64,000 bases of DNA from Periplaneta americana (Eukaryota; Arthropoda; Insecta; Blattodea; Blattidae). The stretch is taken from positions 199,851,543-199,915,542 of the forward strand of contig NC_091119.1 in assembly GCF_040183065.1 (NCBI RefSeq), in the 5' to 3' direction. Numbering within the stretch: position 1 is the first letter of the stretch; each line of letters opens with the position of its first letter. This document shows, piece by piece, positions 1 to 10,536 of the stretch. Under the pieces are notes generated by a model. It made no database searches, was not told the DNA's origin, and saw only the letters and a program-made list of their open reading frames with translations. The position numbers were made by a program, and so were the translations under genes.

Positions 1-1352
1 TAATGAATGTACAAAATAGCCTATTAAGTTTTCTGTGCATAAGAAGTTATTTTAATTTTACCTGTCCTCGACTCACTACACTTTCCAATGGTGAAATAAT
101 AATTAATTATACAAATCGGTTAATTTGGCATCCGATATTACTTCATACAAATACAAAAACGTTCTCTGTGGGCTATGTTTAATATCTTTCGACTGTTGTT
201 GTCCAAGGCCCCTTATAGACGGAGTCATTTTTTATTTCATTGCCGCCTTAGCGTCATTTTAATTTTAAAACTCATTTATCTCATTAAATATCAGTCCTAT
301 CAAACTTTTACAAAGACTAAGACTTATCGGAAATCATTTTTAAAGAAACGTTTGTTATGTAACATTTTTCACAAAAATCAATAATAAGCGAGATATTTCG
401 ATTTATTTAATTCAGGCCCCATTATAACCCCCCTTTCAAATAAAGTATTTTGAGTACCATATAGCCTAAAATCTATTTAAATTACTCCACACCCCTTTAC
501 CATTTTCTTAGAAAAAAATGTTGTTGCAAACAATTCACAGTTTATACACCACATCCACGCAAGACTGTAGCTGTTAATTGTATATAAATTAATGATGTTA
601 TAAAATCCTAATGCACTATGCAAAACAAGGTGTCTATCTTTGGGACATAATAATAGTAATAACAACAATAACTATGTTTGTATTATAGATTTTACTATTG
701 TTGAGTACTTGATGACAGGTATATAGTTTGTAACCATAAGTAATTTTGTTTTTTTTTTTTTTTACTATCGCAAACCAACTATACAAAAGGTGTTTTATTT
801 GTAACTACGCCAATTCTGTGCATTATCTCATTAATATTGCTTAAAATTATGTATAAGATCACAAATTAATGTATTAATCTTGCAATTTCTCTACACCTTC
901 GATTATAATTTCTAATTTTATTTCATTTTGTCTTACTTGAAAGTAATTATTGCATAACGTAGTTAGTATTGTTTACTGTATCTTAATTAGTGTATTTATA
1001 TTGTAACTATGATTCACACCTACTATTAATTCTTTAAAATTGTGTATTATCACTACATAATGTATTTCACATGTAACAAACTACAACCCTAATATACCAA
1101 AGGTAAAATAGGGTTTCAATATTTGGATAACAATAATAATAATAAGTTACAACGAACTTAATTTATATTCCAATTTTCATATAAATCGGTTCAGCCATTA
1201 TCGCGTGAAAAGGTAACAGACAGACAGACAAAAATTTGAAAAAAGTGATTTTCGGTTTCAGGGTGGTTAATTATATATGTTAGGACCAATTATTTTTGGA
1301 GAATCGAAAATTACCAGAAAAATTTCGGATACAGATTTATCATTAGTATAGA
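1..1352 (-). mobile_element. Non-autonomous Helitron, family A copy 1 (3' end outside window)
   Basis: On the minus strand the element begins TCTATACTAATG at 1352, preceded by A, the usual Helitron 5' TC inserted between A and T. Its body matches the copies at 19424-20627, 28117-29213 and 58819-59800, including a (GTCT)n tract (here 1212-1231 as GACA repeats) and the segment TTACCTTTTCACGCGATAAT. The 3' CTAG end lies left of position 1. No Rep or helicase coding sequence is present, so it could only have moved with help from another element. It is split by an insertion at 484-1142. Confidence 0.75.
484..1142 (+). mobile_element. Insertion inside Helitron A1, probable 5'-truncated LINE 3' end
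   Basis: The other family A copies read straight through this point, so about 660 bases are extra here. The flanks TAAATT (478-483) and TAAGTT (1143-1148) look like a 6-bp target duplication with one change. The insert ends in an AATAAT run (1128-1142), as expected of a LINE tail, and has no coding potential that I can see. LINE origin is inference from the tail and from 5' truncation. Confidence 0.5.
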
Positions 1353-1956
1353 TTTATTTCTATTTTTTGCTTTGTTTAATCATTTATTGATTTCTTTACT
1401 TGTCTATTCTTTCATTCATTTCTTCTTTCATAACTTCACTCTTCATTCTTTCCTTTTTCTTGGTCCCAAATGCACGTATTGACATACTTGCTTTCATGAC
1501 GAATTGAGATGTTAATCAATAAAATCTTTACTGGATCATTTTGTTTACAAGAGCGTAGAATACTGACACACACTTTCAATAGCAACTCTGAATTCCGTAT
1601 ATCTGATTACTCAGACGTGTGGTGATTCAGTCTGCGGTGATTCATTCGGTCAGCAAGTAGTCAGACGTCAATTAGGTCAGTCGGTCAACCAATCAAGCGT
1701 TCAGTCAGTCGACTCTTCTCTGTTGACAAGTTGAGATAACTCGGCAAATACGAGTAATAACATGTTGATAACATTACTGCAGCCCAGTTTGCCCGAGACT
1801 ATTAAAACTATGTAAGCTGCATGATGACACTAAACGCAAGTATTTATTTGGAAAATGATATATATTTTTTGCCATGGAGGAGGAGCATGGAGTTGTACAA
1901 TGAGCGCTAGATTTGTAAGTGGCGAGGTGAATTTATACGCACATACATGATTTATT
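1353..1956. other. Unassigned AT-rich spacer
   Basis: No gene or recognised repeat boundary. It contains a degenerate run of CAGTC and GGTCA words at about 1625-1720 and GATGAATG-like words from 1955 that grade into the minisatellite. Confidence 0.5.
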
Positions 1957-4665
1957 AGGCAGATAGATGAATTTGTTGATGAATGGATGAATTTTTAGAT
2001 AGGTGGACTGATTTATAAATTTTGAGGGATAGATTTAGGCTATAGGTGGATGGATAGATTTTTAAATTGAGGAATAGATTTATAGGCGGATAGATTTTTT
2101 AAATTGAGGAATAGATTTATAGGTGGATGGATAGATTTTTAAATTGAGGAATAGATTTATAGGTGGAGAGATAGATTTTTAAATTGAGGGATAGATTTAT
2201 TGGTGGATGGATAGATTTTTAAATTGAGGAATAGATTTATAGGTGGATGGATAGATTTTTAAATTGCGGAATAGATTTATAGGTGGATAGATAGATTTTT
2301 AAATTGAGGGATAGATTTATTGGTGGATGGATAGATTTTTAAATTGAGGAATAGATTTATAGGTGGATGGATAGATTTTTAAATTGAGGAATAGATTTAT
2401 AGGCGGATAGATAGATTTTTAAATTGAGGGATAGATTTATTGGTGGATGGATAAATTTTAAATTCAGGAATAGATTTATAGGTGGATGGATTTTTAAATT
2501 GAGGAATAGATTTATAGGCGGATAGATAGATTTTTAAATTGAGGGATAGATTTATAGGCGGATATATAGATTTTTAAATTGAGGGATAGATTTATAGGTG
2601 GATGGATAGATTTTTAAATTGAGGAATAGATTTATAGGTGGAGAGATAGATTTTTAAATTGAGGGATAGATTTATAGGCGGATATGTAGATTTTTAAATA
2701 GAGGAATAGATTTATAGGCGGATATACTAGATTTTTAAATTGAGGGATAGATTTATAGGTGCATGGATAGATTTTTAAATTGAGGAATAGATTTATAGGT
2801 GGAGAGATAGATTTTTAAATTGAGGGATAGATTTATTGGTGGATGGATAAATTTTAAATTGAGGAATAGATTTATAGGTGGATGGATAGATTTTTAAATT
2901 GAGGAATAGATTTATAGGCGGATAGATAGATTTTTAAATTGAGGGATAGATTTATTGGTGGATGGATAGATTTTTAAATTTAGGAATAGATTTATAGGTG
3001 GATGGATAGATTTTTAAATTGAGGAATAGATTTATAGGTGGATGGATAGATTTTAAATTGAGGAATAGATTTATAGGTGGATGGATAGATTTTTAAATTG
3101 AGGAATAGATTTATAGGCGGATGGATAGATTTTTAAATTGAGGAATAGATTTATAGGCGGATAGATAGATTTTTTAATTGAGGGATAGATTTACAGGTGG
3201 ATGGATGGATTTTTAAATTGAGGGATAGATTTATTGGTGGGTGGATGGATTTTTAAATTGAGGAATATATTTGTAGGTGGATGGATTTTTAAATTGAGGG
3301 ATAAATTTATAGGTGGATGGATGGATTTTTAAATTGAGGAATAGATTTATAGCTGGATAGATAGATTTTTAAATTGAGGAATAGATTATACATTTATAGG
3401 TGGATGGATAGATTTTGAAATTGAGAGCTAGATTTACAGGTGGATGGATGGATTTTTAAATTGAGGAATATATTTATAGGTGGATAGATTGATTTTTAAA
3501 TTGAGGAATAGATTTACAGGTGGATAGATTGATTTTTAAATTGAGGGATAGATTTATAGGTGGATAGATAGATTTTTAAATTGAGGGATAGATTTATAGG
3601 TGGATAGATAGATTTTTAAATTGAGGGATAGATTTACTGATGGGTGGATGGATTTCTAAATTGAGGAATAGATTTATAGGTGGATAGATTTTTAAATTGA
3701 GGGATAGATTTATTGCTGGGTGGATGGATTTTTAAATTGAGGGATAGAATTATAGGTGGATAGATAGATTTTTAAATTGAGGGATAGATTTATTGCTGGG
3801 TGGATGGATTTTTAAATTGAGGGATAGATTTAAAGGTGGATAGATTGATTTTTAAATTGAGGGATAGATTTATTGGTGGATGGATTTTTAAATTAAGGGA
3901 TAGATTTATAGGTGGATGAATAGATTTTTAAATTGAGGTATAGATTTATAGGTGGATAGATGGACTTTTAAATTGAGGGATAGAATTATAGGCGGTTGAA
4001 TGAACTTCTAAATTGAGGGATAGATTTACAGGTTGACGGATTTTTAAATTTAGGGATAAATTTTCAGGTGGATAGATGGATTTTTGAATTGGGGGTTAGA
4101 TGAATGGATGGATTCTTAAATTGAGGGACAAATTTATAGGTAAATGGTTGAATTTTTAAATTGAGGGGTAGATTTATAAGTGGATGGATAGATTTTTAAA
4201 TTGAGGAATAGATTTATAGGTGGATTTTTAAATTTAGGAATAGATTTATTGGTGGGTGGATGGATTTTTAAATTGAGGAATAGATTTATAGATGGATGGA
4301 TTTTTAAATTGAGGGATAGATTTATAGGTGGATGAATAGATTTTTAAATTGAGGGACAGATTTATAGGTGGATGGGTGGATTTTTAAATTGAGAGATAGT
4401 TTTACAGGTGGATGGATTTTTAAATTGAGGGCTAGATTTATAGATGAATGAATGGATTCTTAAATTGAGGGATTACAGTATTTTATAGGTGGGTGGATGG
4501 ATTTTTTAGTTTAGGAATAGATTTCCAGGTGAATAGATGGATTTTTAAATTGGGGGTTAGATGAATGGATGGATTCTTAAATTGAGGGACAAATTTATAG
4601 GTAAATGGTTGAATTTTTAAATTGATGGGTAGATTTATAGGTGGATGGATGGATTTATAGGTGTG
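1957..4665. repeat. 40-bp minisatellite, about 65 units
   Basis: Tandem units whose core reads GATTTTTAAATTGAGGAATA followed by GATTTATAGGTGGATGGATA; successive AAATTGAGGA words lie 40 bases apart (for example 2101 and 2141). Units vary by single substitutions (gggata/ggaata, ggcgga/ggtgga, tattgg/tatagg), by 4-base shortening of the GGATGGATA part, and by occasional missing halves, most divergent after 3900. Every frame on both strands carries frequent stops. It is not a CRISPR array because there are no unique spacers. Confidence 0.95.
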
Positions 4666-5747
4666 TTCATGATTTATTAATGAATAGATGCATTTACAGG
4701 TGAAAGGACGTATTTATAAGATGATGGATAATTGTTGGATAGATTTATTTGTGGCTGGACAGTTTATATTTTTCACGGAAAGATTTTCATAAAATTGTAC
4801 ACATTTTCACTAATACTTGTATTCTTGGTATATTTTGTCCTTCAGGGCAACCTCTATTTTAGAGGAACTTTGTTTAAATTAAAAGAAAAATACTGCACCA
4901 TGTTCATATCATGAAATCTCACAGAGCTCTCTTACACAATCCAATCATAAGTTAGAAAGAAGTCTGTATGCGGCGTCGAAATCCGAAATAACGAGAGCTG
5001 GGAAACGAAGCGTCTTGTGTTGAGGAAGACGTCAAAATCGTGTGTCGCACAATCTCGCCCACCGGATCATATTTCACACCATGGAGCTCTTTCCTCTGCG
5101 CTCCCCAGGGCCCGATGCTTCCCCCGGGATCGCTGTCTTGAGTTATTGGCCAGATAAACTGTTAGCTGTACTCCTTTGCATCCTTCGCCAAATTTATCGT
5201 CATGCGAATATAACCTCGTTTGCTTTCCGCCCAATTGGTCATCATTTTATATAGACGGGAAGGACCCCTCCTGCTGCCATCTGTTGAGCACGCCCGGTAC
5301 TGCGACATCCGTAGCGGTGTGACGCGTCACGTCAAGGCCGCCTGCGAATAATTGCCCTTTTGTTGCGGTACGTTGATTTTCTTTTTTCCGCTCTCTGTCC
5401 TTGTCTAGCTTCTTTAATTTGTTTATATTACAGGCGCAACCTGTTTTATGTATCTAATGTTTTCCGGGGCTGTACTAATTTGGGAAGACTGCCAAATGTG
5501 ACGTCTATCGAGATACAATCGCACAGACACATTCCTCCACACTTGTTACCTTGGTGTTCGAATTTAGTTTGAATAGACAAAGCCATTATGCGTCATGAAC
5601 AGGTGGAGAACCCATTCAAGTGTTTTTCCGGAATGAAAATAATAACTTAAATGAAATTACACGACTTACAGACTTTCATGATGACTGTGATCAGAATTAG
5701 GTTTTTGGGTAATCTACCGTCTCCTGGAACTTGACATTTCCAACGTT
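4666..5747. other. Unassigned spacer with a GC-richer segment
   Basis: No recognised gene. The part from about 4950 to 5560 is clearly richer in G+C and CpG than its surroundings (GTGTGACGCGTCACGTC near 5316) and holds two short open frames of about 70 codons (5042-5254 and 5360-5572) with no family I recognise. A single-copy host regulatory or exon segment is possible but unsupported. Confidence 0.4.
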
Positions 5748-5853
5748 TCGGAACTATATATTATTTTAATGTACCGAAGTACATATGATATTTCCATGCA
5801 GATATTCTGCGTCATCATACGATGAAAGAGTAATGGAACGGAGAAAAATTCTC

Positions 5854-5924
5854 TCCGGCACCGGGATTTGAACCCGGGTTTTCAGCTGTACGTGCTGATG
5901 TTTTATCCACTAAGCCACACCGGA
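5854..5924 (-). pseudogene. tRNA-like sequence, left arm of foldback
   Basis: Read on the minus strand, 71 nt fold as a cloverleaf: acceptor TCCGGTG/TGCCGGA, anticodon stem TCAGC/GCTGA around loop ACGTACA, and T arm CCGGG-TTCAAAT-CCCGG. Position 33 is C, not the near-universal T, and the D stem is imperfect (GCTT against AAAC), so it is unlikely to be functional. The nominal anticodon would be GTA. Confidence 0.6.
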
Positions 5925-6077
5925 TACCCATCCCGGTGTCGGACAGAATCAGCACATGTGTGGACTTCAGTCCTACGTTCATAGAAATCTATGACGTAGT
6001 GCAGAGGGCGGCCACTAGAGGGAACCCAAGAGTTGGAACTTAAACTGAGACGATTCTGTCCGACACCGGGATGGGTA

Positions 6078-6148
6078 TCCGATGTGGCTTAGTGGATAAA
6101 GCATCAGCACGTACAGCTGAAAACCCGGGTTCAAATCCCGGTGCCGGA
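6078..6148 (+). pseudogene. tRNA-like sequence, right arm of foldback
   Basis: Same 71-nt fold as the left arm. Here the D stem pairs fully (GCTT/AAGC), but the acceptor has an A-C mismatch. The loop is again ACGTACA with C at position 33. Internal A-box-like TGGCTTAGTGG and B-box-like GGTTCAAATCC could still recruit RNA polymerase III. Described as tRNA-like rather than a tRNA gene. Confidence 0.6.
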
Positions 6149-6365
6149 GATAATTTTTCTCCGTTCCATTACTCTTTCATCGTTTCGGAACTACATACAG
6201 GTTCCTTCATTAGGGTAAGACCAGAGAGATCGCCTGTCTAATCCAGATGACTGACAAACATTCTCATGGGGGCAGATAGAAAAGTTCTTTTTTTTCTTCC
6301 ACCATGTTAATGAAGTCAAAACAAGTGCTTGTACAAATTTTGGCCATTCGACCGCAATTACGACG

Positions 6366-6515
6366 GCCGTCCAGAAAATAAGTTTCCCTGCGGCCGTTTA
6401 CAGAAAGAAAACACAATTTCATGGAAATATTTATTGGAACAGATACAGCAGTTCAGTTCTTTTCAATATATTCCCCAACTGAATTGAGACATTTTTCATA
6501 ATATGGGATCAAATT
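6366..6515 (-). pseudogene. Mariner transposase C-terminal remnant
   Basis: The minus strand at 6453-6513 reads LIPYYEKCLNSVGEYIEKN followed by a stop, closely resembling the C-terminal tail of mariner transposases (…RYDKCLN..GDYVEK). Downstream on that strand lies non-coding sequence ending near GTCCAGAAAATAAGTTTCCC, a plausible terminal repeat. Catalytic motifs are absent, so only the 3' end of the element survives. Confidence 0.6.
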
Positions 6516-6674
6516 TTGTATCCCTGTGTCGTGTAAGTCTGGCGCCTGGGATCGGATCTAGTGTGTGTGGCAGCTGTCTGTATTAGCTGTCATCAAAATA
6601 CTTAACATAAAAATAATGTCTTGTAATTTGTATGCAATAAATATCTTATAAATTGTTTAAGTAACTTGAAGATT

Positions 6675-7318
6675 AGTGAAATAACTACAGATTTCCAAAA
6701 AAAAAATAAATAAATAAATAAAATAATAATAATAAAAATAAACTGATTATGTCACGAAATAATTACAAATCTCCAAAAACAATTTTAAACTGATTGTGTC
6801 ACGAAATAACTACAAATCTGCAAAAACAATTTTAAACTGATTGTGTCACGAAATAACTACAAATCTGCAAAAACAATTTTAAATTGATTGTGTCACGAAA
6901 TAACTACAAATCTGCAAAACCTATTTAAAGTAGTTGGTACGAAATAACTACAAATCTGCAAAAACAATTTTAAACTGATTGTGTCACGAAATAACTACAA
7001 ATCTGCAAAAACAATTTTAAATTGATTGTGTCACGAAATAACTACAAATCTGCAAAACCTATTTAAAGTAGTTGGTACGAAATAACTACAAATCTGCAAA
7101 AACAATTTTAAACTGATTGTATCACGAAATAAGTACAAATCTCCAAAAACCTATTTAAACTGATTGTGTCACGAAATAACTACAAACCTGCAAAACCTAT
7201 TTAACCTGATTGTGTCACGAAATAACTACACATCTCCAAAAACTTGTTTAAACTGATTGTGTCACGAAATAACTAAAAATCTCCAAAAACCTATTTAAAT
7301 CGATTGTCACGAAATCGA
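6675..7318. repeat. 47-bp minisatellite with 138-bp higher-order unit
   Basis: About 13-14 units with the core GTGTCACGAAATAACTACAA and spacing of 47 bases. Variant units carrying CCTATTTAAAGTAGTTGGTA occur at 6920 and 7058, 138 bases apart, each after two standard units, so a three-unit block has been duplicated as a whole. The left edge includes a poly-A/TAAA run at 6699-6745. Confidence 0.9.
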
Positions 7319-7722
7319 GTGATTCTGTATGCGCAGAAACTACCTAAAATCTGCAGCCTACGTACCTGGCAGTCATTATAGTAGTTGTCAGGGAGAGGCA
7401 ACGAAGTTGGCAAGCGATGTAAGCGACCTGCTGTATAATTATTTGGATAATCTCGGACAATTATAGGTTGCATGTGTTGTATCCGGTAGCGTGCTGGAAG
7501 TCCGGGCTTCTGTTTCCGCTGAGAGTTACCCTGACAGGGATATTCATGGTTGTTCCCAATATCACCGAGATGCTATCTTCGTGCAGTCTGGGAGTCTTTC
7601 TTTCGAATCGTTATTCTGTGTAATAAAAGAAGCAGGAAAGCTCTCAGTCACGGAAATGATCTTTTCCTTAACTAAGAATTCGGATGTAAGTGAAATTTTA
7701 ATCCCCAGCGTATCCATTCTGT
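7319..7722. other. Unassigned spacer
   Basis: Moderate GC sequence with no recognised family. A short open frame at 7491-7754 runs into the neighbouring LINE end and shows no domain. Confidence 0.4.
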
Positions 7723-7842
7723 GTCTTACTTACTTACTTATTTACGGTTTTTAAGGAACCCGCAGGTTCATTGCCGCCCTCAAATAAGCCCGCCATCGAT
7801 CCCTATTCTATGCAAGATTGATCCAATCTCTACCATTAGGTT
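7723..7842 (-). mobile_element. RTE-like LINE, 3'-terminal fragment
   Basis: Only about 120 bp of the family's 3' end remain. The left edge is the tail, CTTACTTACTTA on the plus strand, then the reverse complement of the conserved WRAYV..AMNLR.P region (AAGGAACCCGCAGGTTCATT). It is the shortest of seven copies in the window. Confidence 0.8.
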
Positions 7843-8367
7843 ATAAATGTAGGTACGGAAAAAAAATTTTCAGAAAACATTTTTTCCATCCAAGTCATCT
7901 ACTACTGGTGACATCTGTCATTGCATGAATTAACTAGGATCTACTTCCGCTTTGAATTTCAACATAATTATGACTTTTGTAGGTTTTTTGGCTTCACACT
8001 ACTTAAAAATAACAGAATTTGTTTTTACAACCTAGACTATGTTATTTACACTCTAGAATAGGAAAAAATAAAGTAGGTTGCACTACAATATACACGAATG
8101 AGTAATTCCTTCAATGTTCCTAAACAGTTAGAAAAATATTACAATAGGTCACACTAATGAATAATTCCTTCAGTGTTCTTAAGCAATTAAAAAACACAAT
8201 ACCTAGCGTAGCTTGCACTACATCACGCACGAATTAGTAATCCCTGCAGTATTTCACAACAGACTGAGGTGAACTGAATGCATGCAACGCCCGTTAAACT
8301 GTCTTTAATCAGTCAGTAAGAAGTCATAACATGTGTAGAATTCTTCCCATGTTATAGCCTATTAACC
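7843..8367. other. Unassigned AT-rich spacer with weak internal repeats
   Basis: Three imperfect copies of CACGAATGAGTAATTCCTTC start near 8093, 8151 and 8227. No coding signal. Confidence 0.4.
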
Positions 8368-9163
8368 ATGGATAAATATATAATAGGATGCGAAACTGCG
8401 GTCAGCACCATCTAGATTTGGTGATCTGAAATAAGGTGATCAGCGCCCGACGTCGTAGGTGGTGAACATTAGAACTACGTGTTGGGTACATTACCGAGAG
8501 TTCTCTATTTATCCGTTCGAGATATTGTATGGGAGAGTCGAGGAGAGAAGATGGCGGTCTGAAACTTACTAATTAAGTGAACATAAAGTGATACGTGTGT
8601 GTATAAGCAGTGTATGTTAAACAGTGATGTTTATGGACGTTTTAAAAATAGTGTTGAATGTATTGTAAAGTAATAATAATATAATAAATCGAACTATCTA
8701 CGTAGTTCTTGCAGACTTTTCCATTGTGCTGTACAATAAATGCCCAAAGAATAAAATCCCAATTATCTAACCTTTTGCTTTATTTTTTGTCTCTGTCTGG
8801 TTATATTTTAATCGGGTAGTGTAAAACACATCGTCTCTTTTATCTTCCTGTTGGCTCCAGTAAGAATTTTCAGTAGAATATGCTGTGAGGAATAAAACTG
8901 TAAATGTTTTATTTTAAATTGGGTTAGTTTTTGAATATCGATGAGGGCGGGAGGGAATACTTTCTGCACAGTTTAACATTTTCGTCACCAGGTGCGCTGC
9001 TAAATGCATGGAGTAATTACTCTTTTCGCTACTTGGTGCGCTGCTATTTGTAATAACGCCTCTACCACATATAGATGGCAGCAAGATCAATTTCTACAAC
9101 AGCGCCTCTAGTATGTGTTACGGGAAACTCATTAAGTTTCGCATCCTATTATATATTCATCCA
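8368..9163. mobile_element. DNA transposon-like element with 29-bp inverted ends
   Basis: ATGGATAAATATATAATAGG at 8368 continues to a 29-bp end matched in inverted form, one mismatch, at 9135-9163. Between them are a short duplicated word (AGCGCGCTG-like gctgctaaatgc/gctgctatttgt near 8996 and 9049) and no transposase. Length is about 800 bp. A non-autonomous DNA element is the best reading; the superfamily is undetermined because the target duplication cannot be separated from the TATATA-rich ends. Confidence 0.5.
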
Positions 9164-9965
9164 TGCTATTAACTCTTAAATTGGCAAAACTTCATTTCTC
9201 ACACTAGTTTATTAAACCGTATCGGACCGTAAAGAAAACAACTATCGCAATGTCCATATTTTATATGTTGTGCAGTATTATAGAATTGTGTAATTTTAAT
9301 TTTCCTACCAATTTTTTTTTCTATTGTTCTATTAAAATTATAGCATACAGCCTATTAACCTGATGTATCCTATAGGATACTTTGTCAATTTAAGGGTTAA
9401 ATTTCAACAGAACTATGGGAACCCCTGGTAAAGACAATATTTTTTATGGACTGTACTCAAATTATTTACATAGAAGTAGGCCTATCATTTCTAGGTCATT
9501 TGTTGCTGAACTTCCGGGTGTAGAGTCCCCCAACTACGTCATTTCCTTTCTCTTTCATCTGTTATGTCACGACGTCGAGACTTGGAGAATCGAACACTAA
9601 TGGCGCTGACCGAAATTTAAATCGACGTATAAAGCTGCAACTTGTCAAAATGATTTATTGGGGCGCCCCGAGTGATTCATGGCGCTAGTCTATCGTGCGG
9701 CCGGCTACTGGGGCAGCTACGGTAATTGCTTTCTGATTAACGCAGCTCTTTGTACAGCTCCTACCGGACGGTCCTTCCTTTTCTTTCAAAGGAAGCTGAA
9801 ATATCTGACGCCACCTTACACACATCTGATTAAATCCACGCATACACGCAGCTTCGGTTACTGAAAATAATAATAAATTGTAGAGCTATTCCATCTCAAA
9901 TCGACCGAAATATAGAGAAAATTGACCTTACAATTTCTAAATACAATTAAACTTTTTCTGTCCGT
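9164..9965. other. Unassigned spacer
   Basis: No recognised repeat. CpG-bearing parts at 9500-9560 and 9660-9780 contain short open frames of about 60 codons (9415-9600, 9679-9864) without recognisable domains. Confidence 0.4.
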
Positions 9966-9976
9966 AGACAACTGTG

Positions 9977-10525
9977 TTGTTATTATTCGGTTGAGAAGCT
10001 TTTATCATCCAGTCTGCTGTCCAGAAATCTGAAAGTTAGAATTTATAAAACAGTTATATTACCGGTTGTTCTGCATGGTTGTGAAACTTGGACTCTCACA
10101 TTGAGAGAGGAACATAGGTTAAGGGTGTTTGAGAATAAGGTGCTTAGGAAAATATTTGGGGCTAAGAGGGATGAAGTTACAGGAGAATGGCGAAAGTTAC
10201 ACAACACAGAACTGCACGCATTGTATTCTTCACCTGACATAATTAGGAACATTAAATCCAGACGTTTGAGATGGGCAGGGCATGTAGCACGTATGGGCGA
10301 ATCCAGAAATGCATATAGAGTGTTAGTTGGGAGACCGGAGGGAAAAAGACCTTTAGGGAGGCCGAGACGTAGATGGGAGGATAATATTAAAATGGATTTG
10401 AGGGAGGTGGGATATGATGATAGAGACTGGATTAATCTTGCACAGGATAGGGACCGCTGGCGAGCTTATGTGAGGGCGGCATGAACCTTCGGGTTTCTTA
10501 AAAGCCATTTGTAAGTAAGTAAGAA
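9977..10525 (+). mobile_element. RTE-like LINE, 5'-truncated, with 11-bp target duplication
   Basis: AGACAACTGTG occurs at 9966-9976 and again at 10526-10536, bracketing a 549-bp insertion that ends in GTAAGTAAGTAAG. It encodes the C-terminal part of a reverse transcriptase polyprotein, including [13 protein letters not shown] text (here LHGCETW), [20 protein letters not shown] and [16 protein letters not shown] one-base loss near 10482 makes the frame end at WRAYVRAA. The short tandem-repeat tail fits RTE-clade LINEs; the clade call is inference since no endonuclease is present. Confidence 0.9.
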
Positions 10526-10536
10526 AGACAACTGTG

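Larger units (their letters stand above)
5820..6181. repeat. Foldback element with tRNA-like arms
   Basis: Two arms of about 131 bp (5820-5950 and 6051-6181) are near-perfect inverted copies around a 100-bp loop. Each arm starts with ACGATGAAAGAGTAATGG and contains a complete tRNA-like sequence. The words CGTTTCGGAACTATATA (5748-5764) and CGTTTCGGAACTACATA (6180-6196) form a direct repeat around the structure. A similar architecture recurs at 23057-23257. It could be a foldback transposon that captured a tRNA gene, or two tRNA-derived SINEs in inverted orientation. Confidence 0.75.

Noticed and set aside
1957..4665. CRISPR array
   Set aside because: Units are directly tandem with no unique spacers, in a eukaryotic context; it is a minisatellite.
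7491..7754. 87-codon plus-strand frame as a host gene
   Set aside because: No start context or domain, and its end runs into a LINE tail.
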